Shown: positions 1 to 8,322 of the stretch, piece by piece | Position numbering within the stretch: the stretch's first letter is position 1 | How the letters are laid out: each line of letters begins with the position of its first letter | From: Marinimicrococcus sp033875255 | GTDB lineage: Bacteria; Pseudomonadota; Alphaproteobacteria; Geminicoccales; Geminicoccaceae | DNA length: 64,000 bases | Reading direction: 5' to 3' | Assembly: GCA_033875255.1 (NCBI GenBank) | Contig: JAWZSN010000009.1 | Span: 115,596-179,595, forward strand | The notes under the pieces: model-generated | Told to the model about the DNA's origin: nothing | What the model saw: the letters and a program-made list of their open reading frames with translations, nothing else | Databases searched by the model: none | Program-made: the position numbers and the translations under genes

Positions 1-871
1 CGCCCGGCCGGGTCTCGTGGCCGCGCTGGCTGAAGTAGCTGAGGAGAAGATTGCCCAGAAGCTTGCCGACGTCGAAGCCGATCGGCCCGACGAACGCGAA
101 CTCGGGATCGATCACCTTCGTCTCGGCCTCGGTCACCATGATCGAGCCGGTGTGCATGTCGCCGTGCAGGAGCGCCTGGGCGTCGCTCATGAAGCGCAGC
201 TTGAGCCGTGCCACGGCGAGCTTGAGCGCCGCATCCTGGCGCAGCTCGCGGGCCGTCTCGTCCAGCTCGGGGGTGGTCCAGCGGTTGCGCTCGTGCACCA
301 TGTAGGGGTCGGTGAAGATCAGGTCCTCGGTGATCCTGCAGAGCTCGGTATTGCCGCAGAAACGGCCGATCATGGCCTTCTTGCGCGCCGCCGGCAGGGC
401 CAGGTCCGAGGTGAAATAGAGCGTGCGCGCGAGGAAATGCGAGATCTGCCCGGCAAAGCGCGGATAGACGAGGCCATCGATCATGCCCCGGCGCATGATG
501 ATGTGGGGCGAGAGGCGCTCCATCGCCAGCAGGAACAGCTTCTCGTCGTAGTGGAGCACCTGCGGCACGAGGTCCGGCGCGTGGCGGCTCTGCTCGAGCA
601 GGGCCTGATGCTCGAACCACGCCCGCTCGAGCGGCAGCGGCCAACCCTCGCCCACCAGCCGCACATAGGGCAGGGCCTGCTTGACGCACAGATCGCCCGC
701 CGGCCCCTCGATGATGAAGACCAGGTTCAGGTTGCCGTCGCCGACCTCGCGCACCCGCCAGGCGGACGCGTTGCCGCCCAGCCGCTGACGCAGCGGCGCC
801 ACGCTCTCGACATAGCCGCACACGCTGTGCTCGCTCAACGCGCGGTAGCCTTCCGGGGTCTCGATCGCCAC
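1..871 (-). CDS. mtnK: 5-methylthioribose kinase, C-terminus cut by the window edge
   Basis: Phosphorylates 5-methylthioribose in the methionine salvage pathway. About 290 N-terminal residues are visible out of the roughly 400-430 usual for the family. The N-terminal ATP-binding region reads LGGNASAWRVREVGDGNLN, typical of MtnK. The kinase catalytic loop HGDMHTGSI and the metal-binding DPEFAFVGPIGFDVG stretch are intact, which separates it from generic aminoglycoside phosphotransferases. The GTG start at 871 is chosen because GGAGAAG lies about 5 bases upstream and the protein then opens MAIETPEGYRAL. It is divergent from the TPR gene at 1043. The partner mtnA would lie outside the window. 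Confidence 0.9.
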   Translation of the reverse strand, partial: MAIETPEGYRALSEHSVCGYVESVAPLRQRLGGNASAWRVREVGDGNLNLVFIIEGPAGDLCVKQALPYVRLVGEGWPLPLERAWFEHQALLEQSRHAPDLVPQVLHYDEKLFLLAMERLSPHIIMRRGMIDGLVYPRFAGQISHFLARTLYFTSDLALPAARKKAMIGRFCGNTELCRITEDLIFTDPYMVHERNRWTTPELDETARELRQDAALKLAVARLKLRFMSDAQALLHGDMHTGSIMVTEAETKVIDPEFAFVGPIGFDVGKLLGNLLLSYFSQRGHETRPG

Positions 872-1042
872 GATTCTTCTCCGCTCCGTCCCCAGCCATG
901 CGCCGGCAGGCGGTCCGACCTCCTATGGCAGACCGAAGGGGGCTGGGCAAACGCGCGATTCCTGCGGCAGGAAGGGCGGCGCGATGGCGTGCGACGCACG
1001 TTGACGGGCCGGGCGGACGTCTTTGGAGGAGCAGGGCAGCTC

Positions 1043-2014
1043 ATGGGCAGGCGGGTGTGGTGGCTGGGCGTTGCCGCGGCCTTGCTGGTCGGAGCGGGCG
1101 ACGTGCCGGCGGCGGGACCGGACGATGCCGGCCGCCGCGGCATCGCGCTCTACGAGGCGGGCCGCTACGCGGCGGCGCTGCCACATCTGGAAGAGGCGGC
1201 GCGGCTCGCCGAGGCAAGCTGGGGCCAGAACGACCCGCGGCTGGCCGCCGAGCTCAACAATCTGGGCGAGGCCTATCGCCGGGCCGGGCGCGCGGAGGAG
1301 GCGGAGGCGGCTTTCCGCCGCGCCGTGGCGATCGACCAGCAGGCGCAGCCGGAGAGCCCGGCGCTCGCCACCAGCCTCAACAATCTGGCGCTGGTCCTGC
1401 GCGGCCGAGGCCGGCTGGAGGAGGCCGAGACCCTCTATCGCCGTTCCCTGGAGCTGCTCGAGCGGCAACTCGGGCCGCACCATCCGGACGTGGCGCGCGG
1501 CCTCAGCAACCTCGCAGCGCTCTACATGAGGCGTGGCGAGGCGGGCCGGGCCCTGCCGGTCCAGGAGCGCGCCGTGGCCTCTGCACGCCGCAGCCTCGGC
1601 AGCGCGCACGAGCTGACGCGGCAGCTCGAGACGAACCTCGCGATGATCCGCGAGGCGGCGGCGCTCGAGGGCGGCGCCCGGCCGGGGCCGCCGCCCTTGC
1701 CGGCCCAGCCGGGCGGCCGCCTGCCGCCGCCACCCTCCGCCATGCCGCAGCAGGCGGTGGCGCCGGGCCGTTTCGCCGTCCATCTGGCCTCGGTCCGCGA
1801 GGAGCGCGCCACCGAGGCCGAGTGGCGCCGCTTCCAGCGCCGCTTCCCGGTCCTCGCCGACCTGCCCTGGCGGCCGCCCGCGCCCGTGGAGGTGAAGGGC
1901 AAGGGCACATACTGGCGGGTCATTGGCGGGGCGTTGCCCGAGCGCGCGGCGGCCGAGGCGATCTGCCGGACGCTCGAGGCCAAAAGGCAGTATTGCCGCG
2001 TGGTGGAGCCGTAA
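1043..2014 (+). CDS. Secreted TPR-repeat protein with C-terminal SPOR-like domain
   Basis: A 323-residue protein with an N-terminal signal peptide (hydrophobic residues about 6-18, likely cleavage near AAG at 23-25). At least three tetratricopeptide repeats of the TPR_12 type follow (about 30-60, 68-102, 110-145, with NNLGEAYRRAG and NNLALVLRGRG signatures). Next come a Pro-rich linker (about 215-240) and a C-terminal stretch beginning FAVHLASVREE that resembles a SPOR peptidoglycan-binding fold. The ATG start has GGAGG about 12 bases upstream. Its stop overlaps the next start as TAATG, so translation is probably coupled to the acetyltransferase. A periplasmic scaffold role is inferred; the substrate is unknown. 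Confidence 0.8.
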   Translation: MGRRVWWLGVAAALLVGAGDVPAAGPDDAGRRGIALYEAGRYAAALPHLEEAARLAEASWGQNDPRLAAELNNLGEAYRRAGRAEEAEAAFRRAVAIDQQAQPESPALATSLNNLALVLRGRGRLEEAETLYRRSLELLERQLGPHHPDVARGLSNLAALYMRRGEAGRALPVQERAVASARRSLGSAHELTRQLETNLAMIREAAALEGGARPGPPPLPAQPGGRLPPPPSAMPQQAVAPGRFAVHLASVREERATEAEWRRFQRRFPVLADLPWRPPAPVEVKGKGTYWRVIGGALPERAAAEAICRTLEAKRQYCRVVEP

Positions 2015-2760
2015 TGCAGGACGCGCTCGTGCGGGTGACGGCCCAGCTCGAGCGCGGCATGGCGGCTGCCGGCGAGGCTCGCGAGGCAGGCGGTTGGCGC
2101 GTCTTTCTGCCAGAGGGGCACCCCTACTACCGCCGGTGCGCGCTCCCGCTGCAGCCGGCCGGCCGCAGCGGGGCCGGGGTGCAGGATCTGCGGCGGCTCG
2201 CCGGGGAGCTCGGGCTGGCGCCGCGCGTCGAGCTCGTGAGGGAGCTGTGGCCGGAGCTGCCCGCAATGCTGGCGGCGCACGGCTTCATGGTCGAGACAGA
2301 AGCCGCGATCCTCGTGGCGCAGGCTGCGCCCGCTGGGCTGGGCGGGGCGGTGCCGGTCGGCGAAACGGCCGACGCCCGCCTGCAGCGGCGGTTTCTCGCG
2401 GCAACCGCTAGGGCCTTCGGCGAGGCGCCGCCGAGCGAGGCCGAGCTGGCAATCTTCAGCGCCTGTCTGCGCGGGCGGAGCATCCGCGCCGCCACCTGGA
2501 TCGAGGCGGGCGGTCCGGTCTCGGGCGCTGCTCTTCTGCGGACGGGCCCCGACGCCGAGCTCGCCGGCGTGTGGACCGAGACGGGCTGGCGCCGGCGTGG
2601 CCTGGCGGCGCGGGTCGGCACCACGCTGCTCGACCTGTTCTTCGCCTCGGGAGGCGCCTTCGTGTGGCTCGCCGCAGCTCAGGAGCAGACGCGGCTCTAC
2701 GAGGCGCTCGGGTTCCGGCGCGCCGGAACCCTGCTGCGGCTGGTGCCGGGGAGCAGCTGA
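2014..2760 (+). CDS. GNAT-family N-acetyltransferase
   Basis: A 248-residue protein whose C-terminal half carries the GNAT acetyl-CoA signature WRRRGLAARVG followed by the YEALGFRRAG strand that ends many GNAT domains. The N-terminal half is divergent and may be a second, degenerate GNAT fold, as in double-GNAT proteins. The start overlaps the upstream TPR gene's stop by one base (TAATG), so the two are expected to be made together. No substrate can be assigned from sequence. Confidence 0.8.
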   Translation: MQDALVRVTAQLERGMAAAGEAREAGGWRVFLPEGHPYYRRCALPLQPAGRSGAGVQDLRRLAGELGLAPRVELVRELWPELPAMLAAHGFMVETEAAILVAQAAPAGLGGAVPVGETADARLQRRFLAATARAFGEAPPSEAELAIFSACLRGRSIRAATWIEAGGPVSGAALLRTGPDAELAGVWTETGWRRRGLAARVGTTLLDLFFASGGAFVWLAAAQEQTRLYEALGFRRAGTLLRLVPGSS

Positions 2761-2788
2761 GGGCTGCCAAGCGCAACGACCCTCGCCG

Positions 2789-2815
2789 CGAGACGCTCAG
2801 GCGGCGCCCGTCTCG
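2789..2815. terminator. Hairpin at the convergent junction of GNAT and phasin genes
   Basis: Seven-base arms CGAGACG and CGTCTCG enclose a 13-base loop that contains the phasin stop codon (2797-2799). There is no T-tract. It may attenuate converging transcripts. Confidence 0.35.
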
Positions 2816-3291
2816 GTCCGCTTGGCGCGCCGTGCCGCCTCCTCGGTGGTCCGGGCGGGTGTATCGGCCGCCTGCGCAGCCGTGCCGCCAACCACCGTTG
2901 CGGTCTCCTGCGTCTCACCGCCCAGCTCGGCGATGTTGGTACGGCAGCATTCCTGCAGCACCTCCCACGCCTCCCGCTGCGAGGCCGCGAACATCTCGGT
3001 GACTTCCCGGCCGCAGGCGAAGGAGCGGTCGAGGCAGGAGGTCATCTGCTGGATCTGCTGGCCGACCAGTCCGGCCATGTCGCGCGGATCCTCTGCCCGC
3101 AGCGAGCCCAGGCTGCTGCGCATGTCCTCCATGAGCTGCTGGGTCAGCTCGAGCTGACGACGCATGCAGCCCTGCAGGCTCTCCGCCGTGATCCGGCTCG
3201 CGGTGCTGAACGCATCGAGCCCGCGCTGTTGCGCGGCGGTCAGTGCCTCGATGTCGAAGGGCAAACCCGGCGCAACCTGTCTGTTAGCCAT
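2797..3291 (-). CDS. Phasin-family protein
   Basis: A 164-residue, mostly helical protein rich in Gln, Ala and Glu, matching the phasin_2/TIGR01841-like pattern (PFDIEALTAAQQRGLDAF, then long amphipathic helices). Phasins coat polyhydroxyalkanoate granules in the cytoplasm. The ATG at 3291 is preferred over upstream codons because GAGGGAG lies 6 bases before it. An Ala/Thr-rich disordered tail ends the protein. No PHA synthase or depolymerase gene is in the window, so granule binding is inferred from family only. Confidence 0.8.
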   Translation of the reverse strand: MANRQVAPGLPFDIEALTAAQQRGLDAFSTASRITAESLQGCMRRQLELTQQLMEDMRSSLGSLRAEDPRDMAGLVGQQIQQMTSCLDRSFACGREVTEMFAASQREAWEVLQECCRTNIAELGGETQETATVVGGTAAQAADTPARTTEEAARRAKRTETGAA

Positions 3292-3356
3292 CCCGCACTC
3301 CCTCTTTTGTTCACGCGCAATGCTGCGCTGCACAAACATAGTATGAATCGTTCCGC

Positions 3357-3386
3357 GCGCCGCAAGGATTCATGATGATGCGGCGC
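3357..3386. repeat. Inverted repeat upstream of the phasin gene
   Basis: Perfect 7-base arms GCGCCGC (3357-3363) and GCGGCGC (3380-3386) are separated by an AT-richer 16-base spacer. It lies about 65 bases upstream of the phasin start, within the 281-base gap to the glycosylphosphotransferase gene, so it could be an operator or a leader stem. No known operator was matched. Confidence 0.35.
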
Positions 3387-3572
3387 AAAATACCTGGAGG
3401 AGAACCGCGTTCCCGGCTTTTCCGGCACTTGGCCCGAGCGCGGGGCCGCCGAGCGGGGCCGGGGAAACCGTGACGTGGGTCGGAGCTAAGCCGGATCTTC
3501 ACCTTTGCGATCCTATCGTGGTAATATATCGCGCAAAGGTTGCGTAACGGGGTTGCTGACGGAGTGCCGGCC

Positions 3573-4634
3573 TTGCAGGAAGGCGCCATCGGGTCGCTCG
3601 GGGTGAGGCTGCGCGGAGCGTTCGGCCGGCTGCGACGCGTGGCCTGCGCTGGCCTGCGGCAACGGGTGCGCACCGAGGTCGTGCTGGGCGCGGGCGAGCT
3701 CGGGCAGAGCTATCTGGAGCAGCTACGCCTGACCGGCCGCAGGGTCCGGGTGCTCGGCGTGTTCGACGATCGCCGCAGCCGGGTGCCGGCCCAGCTTGAC
3801 GGCATGCCGGTGCTGGGCGGCGTGGAGGAGCTGGTGCGCTTCCTTCACGTTCACCCGGTCGACCGGGTCGTCGTGGCGCTGCCATGGACTGCCGAGGCGC
3901 GACTCCTCGACTGCCTGCGGCGGCTGCGCGGCGTGCCGGCCGAGTTGCGCCTGTGCCCCGACGTCACCGGCGTTCTGCGGCCGCTGGCCGAGCCGGGGCC
4001 GATTCTCGTGCAGGAACGTGCGATGGGGCCGGGCGAGGCGCTGGTGAAGAACACCCTGGACCGCCTGCTCGCGGCCCTCCTGCTGCTGTTCACGGGCCCG
4101 CTTTTGCTGCTGATCGCCCTGGCAGTGAAGGCGAGCTCGCCCGGCCCGGTGCTCTACCGGCAAAAGCGCCATGGGCTGGGCGGCCGGGTCTTCGAGCTTC
4201 TGAAATTCCGCACCATGCGCGCCGAGGCCTGCGAGGGCGGCGAGGCGGCGCCGCCCGCCCAGACGAGCCGCCTCGACCCGCGGGTGACGCCGCTCGGCCG
4301 CTGGCTGCGACGCACCAGCATCGACGAGCTGCCGCAGCTCGTGAACGTGCTGCGGGGCGAGATGTCGCTGGTGGGCCCGCGGCCGCATGCGGTCGGCCAC
4401 GACCGCCATTACGCCACCCTGCTCGACGGCTACGAGGCGCGCCAGCGGGTCCGGCCGGGGCTCACCGGCTGGGCGCAGGTCAACGGCCTGCGCGGCGAGA
4501 CCGAGACGCTGGAGAAGATGCGCCGGCGGGTCGAGCACGATCTCTGGTACATCCGCAACCGGTCGCTGGCGCTCGACCTGCGGATCCTGCTGCGGACCCT
4601 CCTGCAGGGCTTCGGCGACCCCCACGCCTATTGA
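3573..4634 (+). CDS. Polyprenyl glycosylphosphotransferase (WcaJ/PssY-like), short form
   Basis: Transfers a sugar-1-phosphate to undecaprenyl phosphate to start exopolysaccharide repeat synthesis. The N-terminal part (from TEVVLGAGELG) is the Rossmann-like CoA_binding_3 domain. A single hydrophobic helix (LLAALLLLFTGPLLLLIAL) leads into the catalytic sugar-transferase domain with SSPGPVLYRQKRHG, FELLKFRTM, RRTSIDELPQL and SLVGPRPH. The four-helix N-terminal bundle of full-length homologues is missing, giving about 353 residues instead of 450-500. The TTG at 3573 is chosen because GGAG sits 8 bases upstream; a TTG at 3540 and a GTG at 3564 are alternatives. Confidence 0.85.
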   Translation: MQEGAIGSLGVRLRGAFGRLRRVACAGLRQRVRTEVVLGAGELGQSYLEQLRLTGRRVRVLGVFDDRRSRVPAQLDGMPVLGGVEELVRFLHVHPVDRVVVALPWTAEARLLDCLRRLRGVPAELRLCPDVTGVLRPLAEPGPILVQERAMGPGEALVKNTLDRLLAALLLLFTGPLLLLIALAVKASSPGPVLYRQKRHGLGGRVFELLKFRTMRAEACEGGEAAPPAQTSRLDPRVTPLGRWLRRTSIDELPQLVNVLRGEMSLVGPRPHAVGHDRHYATLLDGYEARQRVRPGLTGWAQVNGLRGETETLEKMRRRVEHDLWYIRNRSLALDLRILLRTLLQGFGDPHAY

Positions 4635-4726
4635 CCCGGCCGGCGCACTGCGCCACGTCAGCCTGAGATGCGCTCGCGAGAAAGGCGGGCCTGTCGAGCC
4701 TTCAGATCCACTTAGCGAGAGGTGGG

Positions 4727-5224
4727 GTGCCCGTAAGCCCGCAGGCCTTCATCGCCGGCATGCGTCAGCTCGCCGCCGGCGTCACCGTGGTCACGACCGA
4801 GGATGCGGGTTGCCGGGCCGGCCTCACTGCGACCGCCGTCTGCTCGGTATCGGCCGAGCCGCCGCAGCTGCTGATCTGCGTCAACGTCGCCGCCGAGGCG
4901 CACGACGTGATCGTCAGCAGCGGGCGGTTCGCGGTCAACATCCTCTCGAGCGCCCAGCGTCCGATCGCCGACCGCTTCGCCGGGGTCACCGGCCACAGCG
5001 GCGAGGGCCGCTTCGACATCGGCGTCTGGCGCAGGCTCGTCACCGGCGCGCCGGTGCTGGACGGCTGCTGCGCCAACTTCGACTGCCGGCTGACGACCAG
5101 CCTGCGCGCCGGAAGCCACACGATCTTCGTGGGCGAGGTGCAGGCCGTGCAGTCCTGCGCCGACCTGCTGCCGATCGTCTATGCCGAGGGTGAATACGGC
5201 CTGATCGCCCCGCTCGGTGTGTGA
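4727..5224 (+). CDS. Flavin reductase family protein
   Basis: A 165-residue flavin_reduct-domain protein (FMN/FAD reductase of the HpaC/DszD type) that would supply reduced flavin to a monooxygenase. Recognisable segments are FIAGMRQLAAGVTVVTT at the start, GLTATAVCSVSAEPP, RFAVNILSS and a C-terminal EGEYGLI. The GTG start has GAGAGG just upstream. No monooxygenase partner is adjacent, so the physiological electron acceptor is unknown. Confidence 0.85.
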   Translation: MPVSPQAFIAGMRQLAAGVTVVTTEDAGCRAGLTATAVCSVSAEPPQLLICVNVAAEAHDVIVSSGRFAVNILSSAQRPIADRFAGVTGHSGEGRFDIGVWRRLVTGAPVLDGCCANFDCRLTTSLRAGSHTIFVGEVQAVQSCADLLPIVYAEGEYGLIAPLGV

Positions 5225-5240
5225 GGCAGCTGCGGTGTGA

Positions 5241-5257
5241 GGCGGGCTCAGCCCGCC
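5241..5257. terminator. Hairpin over the threonine aldolase stop codon
   Basis: GGCGGGC-TCA-GCCCGCC is a perfect 7-base stem whose 3-base loop is the stop codon of the leftward gene. It lies between convergent genes and has no T-run. Confidence 0.4.
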
Positions 5258-6285
5258 AGCACCTGCCGGGCCGCCGCCACCGCCCGCTCGATTCCCTCAC
5301 GGTCGACGTCGAGATGCGTCACCGCCCGCACGCGCCGCGGCCCCATCGCCCCCATCCGCACGCCGCGCTCGCGGAGCGCCGCCACGAAAGCGGCGGCGTC
5401 GCCCTCCAGCTCGACATAGACGAGGTTGGTCTCGACCGTCGCCGGATCGAGATAGAGGCCCGGCAGGGCTGCGAGCCCCTCCGCCAGCGCCTTCGCGTTG
5501 GCATGGTCCTCGGCGAGCCGGTCGACGTGATGCTCGAGGGCGTGGAGACAGGCGGCGGCGATGATGCCTGCCTGGCGCATGGCGCCGCCGATCATCTGCT
5601 TGACGCGCCAGGCCGCGGCGATGAACTCCTCGGAGCCCGCCAGGACCGCGCCGACCGGTGCACCCAGGCCCTTGCTGAAGTCGATCCAGCAGCTGTCGAA
5701 GGGGGCGCACCAGCGCGCCGCCGGCACGCCGCTGGCGACCACCGCGTTCATCAGCCTGGCGCCGTCCATGTGCGTGGCGAGTCCCCGCCCGCGGGCCACG
5801 GCGCAGACCTGCTCGACCTGCTCCAGCGGCCAGATCCGCCCGCCGCCCTGGTTGCAGGTCTGCTCGATCGAGACCAGCCGCGAGCGCGGTGCGTGGCGGT
5901 TGTCGGTGCGGATGCGGGCGGCGAGCTGATCGGCGGTGAAGATGCCGTGCTCGCCGTCGAGCGGCGTCAGGACGGCCCCGGCCAGGGCACCGGCGCCACC
6001 ACCCTCGAAATGGATCGGGTGGGCCGAGCGGTCGAGCAGCACCTCCTCGCCGGGCCGGCAGTGCACCATCAGGGCGATCTGGTTGCACATCGTGCCCGAC
6101 GGCAGATAGATCGCCGCCTCCTTGCCGGTGAGCCGGCAGACGGCCTCGCACAAACGGTTGACGGTAGGGTCCTCGAGCGCCTGCTCGTCGCCCACCTCGG
6201 CCTCGGCCATGGCACGACGCATGGCCGGCGTCGGCCGGGTGCGGGTGTCGCTGTAGAGCTCGACGAAGCTTTGCGCCCCGTTCAT
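5248..6285 (-). CDS. ltaE: Low-specificity L-threonine aldolase (PLP enzyme)
   Basis: Cleaves L-threonine (and allo-threonine) to glycine and acetaldehyde in the cytosol. It has 345 residues, normal for the family. The sequence shows SDTRTRPTPAMR near the N-terminus, HPIHFEGGGAGAL with the active-site His near 89, THMDGARLMNA, and DFSKGLGAPVG with the PLP lysine at 205. The ATG at 6285 follows GGGAGG at 5-base spacing. The gene stands alone and converges on the flavin reductase gene. Confidence 0.9.
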   Translation of the reverse strand: MNGAQSFVELYSDTRTRPTPAMRRAMAEAEVGDEQALEDPTVNRLCEAVCRLTGKEAAIYLPSGTMCNQIALMVHCRPGEEVLLDRSAHPIHFEGGGAGALAGAVLTPLDGEHGIFTADQLAARIRTDNRHAPRSRLVSIEQTCNQGGGRIWPLEQVEQVCAVARGRGLATHMDGARLMNAVVASGVPAARWCAPFDSCWIDFSKGLGAPVGAVLAGSEEFIAAAWRVKQMIGGAMRQAGIIAAACLHALEHHVDRLAEDHANAKALAEGLAALPGLYLDPATVETNLVYVELEGDAAAFVAALRERGVRMGAMGPRRVRAVTHLDVDREGIERAVAAARQVLAG

Positions 6286-6448
6286 CGCATCCTCCCTGTT
6301 CCTTCGCGAGGGAGGCTAGAGCCGATCCTGTTCTGCTGGAAGCATGCGGCGGTGGAAACCAGCGATGCGTGACGTTCGCCGCCGCCCGACCCTGCGGAGC
6401 CGCGCGCAGCGCCTTGCTCGTCCGGCCCCGCCTCGCCCTTGCTTGCGC

Positions 6449-6745
6449 TCAGGCGCTGCCTGTCGGCCAGGGGCTGAAGGGGAAGGGCTTCTGCTCGCTG
6501 TCGCAGCTCAAGAAGCGCACGATCTCCTGGGCGTAGGCCGCGAGCCCGCGTCCAAAGAGCCGCAGGTTCTCGTTCTCGTGGCCGCCGAACAGCAGGAAGA
6601 CGAACTGCACGAGCGCAACGGCTCCGGCGGCGAACTGCAGGAAGCCGAGGATGAAGGTGAACAGGAGCATGAAGAGGCCGCGGATCCAGGTCTCGCGCGA
6701 CGAGAGGGTGGCATCCGGATCGAGGCGGCGCGTGTCGGTGTTCAT
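6449..6745 (-). CDS. DUF4389 small membrane protein
   Basis: A 98-residue protein with a central hydrophobic stretch (GLFMLLFTFILGFLQF to FVFLLFGG) that can form two membrane helices, followed by NENLRLFGRGLAAYAQEIVRFL. This matches the DUF4389 family seen in Proteobacteria, whose function is unknown. The ATG at 6745 is preferred over an upstream TTG at 6787 because it gives the usual short polar N-terminus and has GGGA upstream. The protein contains several Pro residues at its C-terminus and no catalytic motif. Confidence 0.75.
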   Translation of the reverse strand: MNTDTRRLDPDATLSSRETWIRGLFMLLFTFILGFLQFAAGAVALVQFVFLLFGGHENENLRLFGRGLAAYAQEIVRFLSCDSEQKPFPFSPWPTGSA

Positions 6746-6835
6746 TCGCGGTTTCCCTGCATCGAGACCTCGAGCACTCTCCATCAAGAGATGGGCGCTC
6801 GTGCCGGCCCGTTGAAGGGGACGCGCCGGCCGCCG

Positions 6836-7705
6836 TCAGCCGGCGGCCTGCGGCGTGGCGTCCTGCCGGGCCTGTTCCCAGGCCAGCATCGCCCGCTTCA
6901 TCGGCAGGCCCCAGTGATAGCCGCCCAGGGCTCCGGTCTCGCGGAGCACGCGATGGCACGGCACGAGCCAGCCGATGCGGTTCTGCCCGCAGGCGGTGCC
7001 CACCGCCCGCGACGCCCCTTCCTTGCCAAGGCGCCGGGCCAGGCTGCCATAGGAGACCAGCTCGCCCTCGGGGATCTGCAGCAGCGCCCGCCAGACCTGG
7101 ACCTGGAAGGGCGTGCCCTTGAGGAGCAGGCGCAGCGGCTCCTCGCCGGACCTGTGCGTGAAGATGCGCGTGGCCAGCGGGGCGGTTGCGGCGGGGTCGG
7201 CGATGAAGCCGGAGAGGGGCCAGGCCGCCTTCGCCTCGTCGAGCACGTCCTGCAGCGGTGCCTCACCGACGAAGGCCAGCCGCGCAAGGCCACGGTCGCT
7301 CAGGACGAAAAGCGCGTCGCCGAAGGGTGTCGGATGAACGCCCCAGCGCATCGTCAGCCCCTGGCCCAGGCGTCGATACTCGCCGGGCGTCATGGCCTCG
7401 ATCCTGACGAAGAGATCGTGCAGCCGCGAGGGGCCGGACAGGCCGGCGTCGTAGGCCGCATCGAGCACGCTCTCCTTGCGGCGCAGCCGCTCCTTGGCAT
7501 GCTCCAGCGTCAGCAGGCCCAGGAACTGCTTGGGCGTGACGCCGGCCCATCGGCTGAACACGCGCTGGGCATGGAACGGCGAAAGCTCCATCGCCTCGGC
7601 GATCCGCGCGAGATCGGGCTGCTCGAGGTGATGCGTCTCGAGGAAGCGGATCGCCCGCTCGACCCGGCCGTAATCCTGCGAGACCTCCTCGATCCTGGTC
7701 GCCAT
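6836..7705 (-). CDS. ada: Ada-like fusion: AraC-type HTH plus O6-methylguanine-DNA methyltransferase
   Basis: A 289-residue protein that joins an N-terminal AraC-type DNA-binding domain (about 1-105, containing EAMELSPFHAQRVFSRWAG) to a C-terminal alkyltransferase with GTACGQNRIGWLVPCHRVL. The methyl-acceptor Cys is about residue 250. The zinc-Cys phosphotriester domain of enterobacterial Ada is absent, so methyl-triester sensing is not expected. The ATG at 7705 follows AGGAG at 8-base spacing; an upstream ATG at 7726 is less well placed. It is divergent from the MaoC gene across a 132-base gap that probably holds both promoters. Confidence 0.88.
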   Translation of the reverse strand: MATRIEEVSQDYGRVERAIRFLETHHLEQPDLARIAEAMELSPFHAQRVFSRWAGVTPKQFLGLLTLEHAKERLRRKESVLDAAYDAGLSGPSRLHDLFVRIEAMTPGEYRRLGQGLTMRWGVHPTPFGDALFVLSDRGLARLAFVGEAPLQDVLDEAKAAWPLSGFIADPAATAPLATRIFTHRSGEEPLRLLLKGTPFQVQVWRALLQIPEGELVSYGSLARRLGKEGASRAVGTACGQNRIGWLVPCHRVLRETGALGGYHWGLPMKRAMLAWEQARQDATPQAAG

Positions 7706-7837
7706 GTCCGGTCTCCTGTCCTGCATGCCGCCATTTCTACGACGTCGCCGCACCGGGGCGACACCCGGATCTTGCGGCGCCTTGCGCGCGTCGCCGCCAC
7801 CCGGCACCCTGCCCGCGGACAGCAGGAGGGGGGCAGG

Positions 7838-8305
7838 ATGCAAGGCGGTTCGCGCGACCTTTATTTCGAGGATTTCGAGGCCGGCCAGCGCTTCACGACG
7901 CAGGGCTGCACGCTGAGCGAGGCGCAGATCCTCGACTTCGCCTGGCAGTGGGACCCGCAGCCCTTCCACATCGACCGCGAGGCCGCCGGGCAGGGCCCCT
8001 TCGGCGGGCTGATCGGCAGCGGCTTCCAGACCCTGGTGGTGGCCTTCCGGCTCTTTTACCAGGAGCGGATCATCAACGCCGCCTCGATGGGCTCGCCGGG
8101 ACTGGACGAGCTGCGCTGGCTGCGCCCCGTTCGCCCCGGCGATACGCTCAGGGTCGAGGCCGAGGTGCGCGAGGCGCGGCCGTCCCGCTCGCGCGAGGAC
8201 CGCGGCACCGCGATCATCGCCTATACCGTCCTCAACCAGAACGGCGAGGCAGTGATGACCTTCCTCGCCACGCACATCCTGCGCCGGCGTCCGGCCGGCG
8301 CCTGA
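7838..8305 (+). CDS. MaoC-like (hotdog) dehydratase
   Basis: A 155-residue single-hotdog protein with the MaoC hydratase layout: YFEDFEAGQRFTTQG at the start, then FAWQWDPQPFHID (the conserved D-x4-H helix) and GPFGGLIGSGFQT. It probably hydrates an enoyl-CoA or a related thioester in the cytosol. AGGAGGGGGG precedes the ATG closely. The YdcF-like gene starts 18 bases after its stop, so they may be co-transcribed. Confidence 0.85.
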   Translation: MQGGSRDLYFEDFEAGQRFTTQGCTLSEAQILDFAWQWDPQPFHIDREAAGQGPFGGLIGSGFQTLVVAFRLFYQERIINAASMGSPGLDELRWLRPVRPGDTLRVEAEVREARPSRSREDRGTAIIAYTVLNQNGEAVMTFLATHILRRRPAGA

Positions 8306-8322
8306 GGGCGGCGGCGCCCAGC

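Noticed and set aside
3315..3333. TGC-rich run upstream of the phasin gene as a PhaR operator
   Set aside because: It recalls TGC-rich PhaR sites but lacks a clean CTGC-N3/4-GCAG arrangement.
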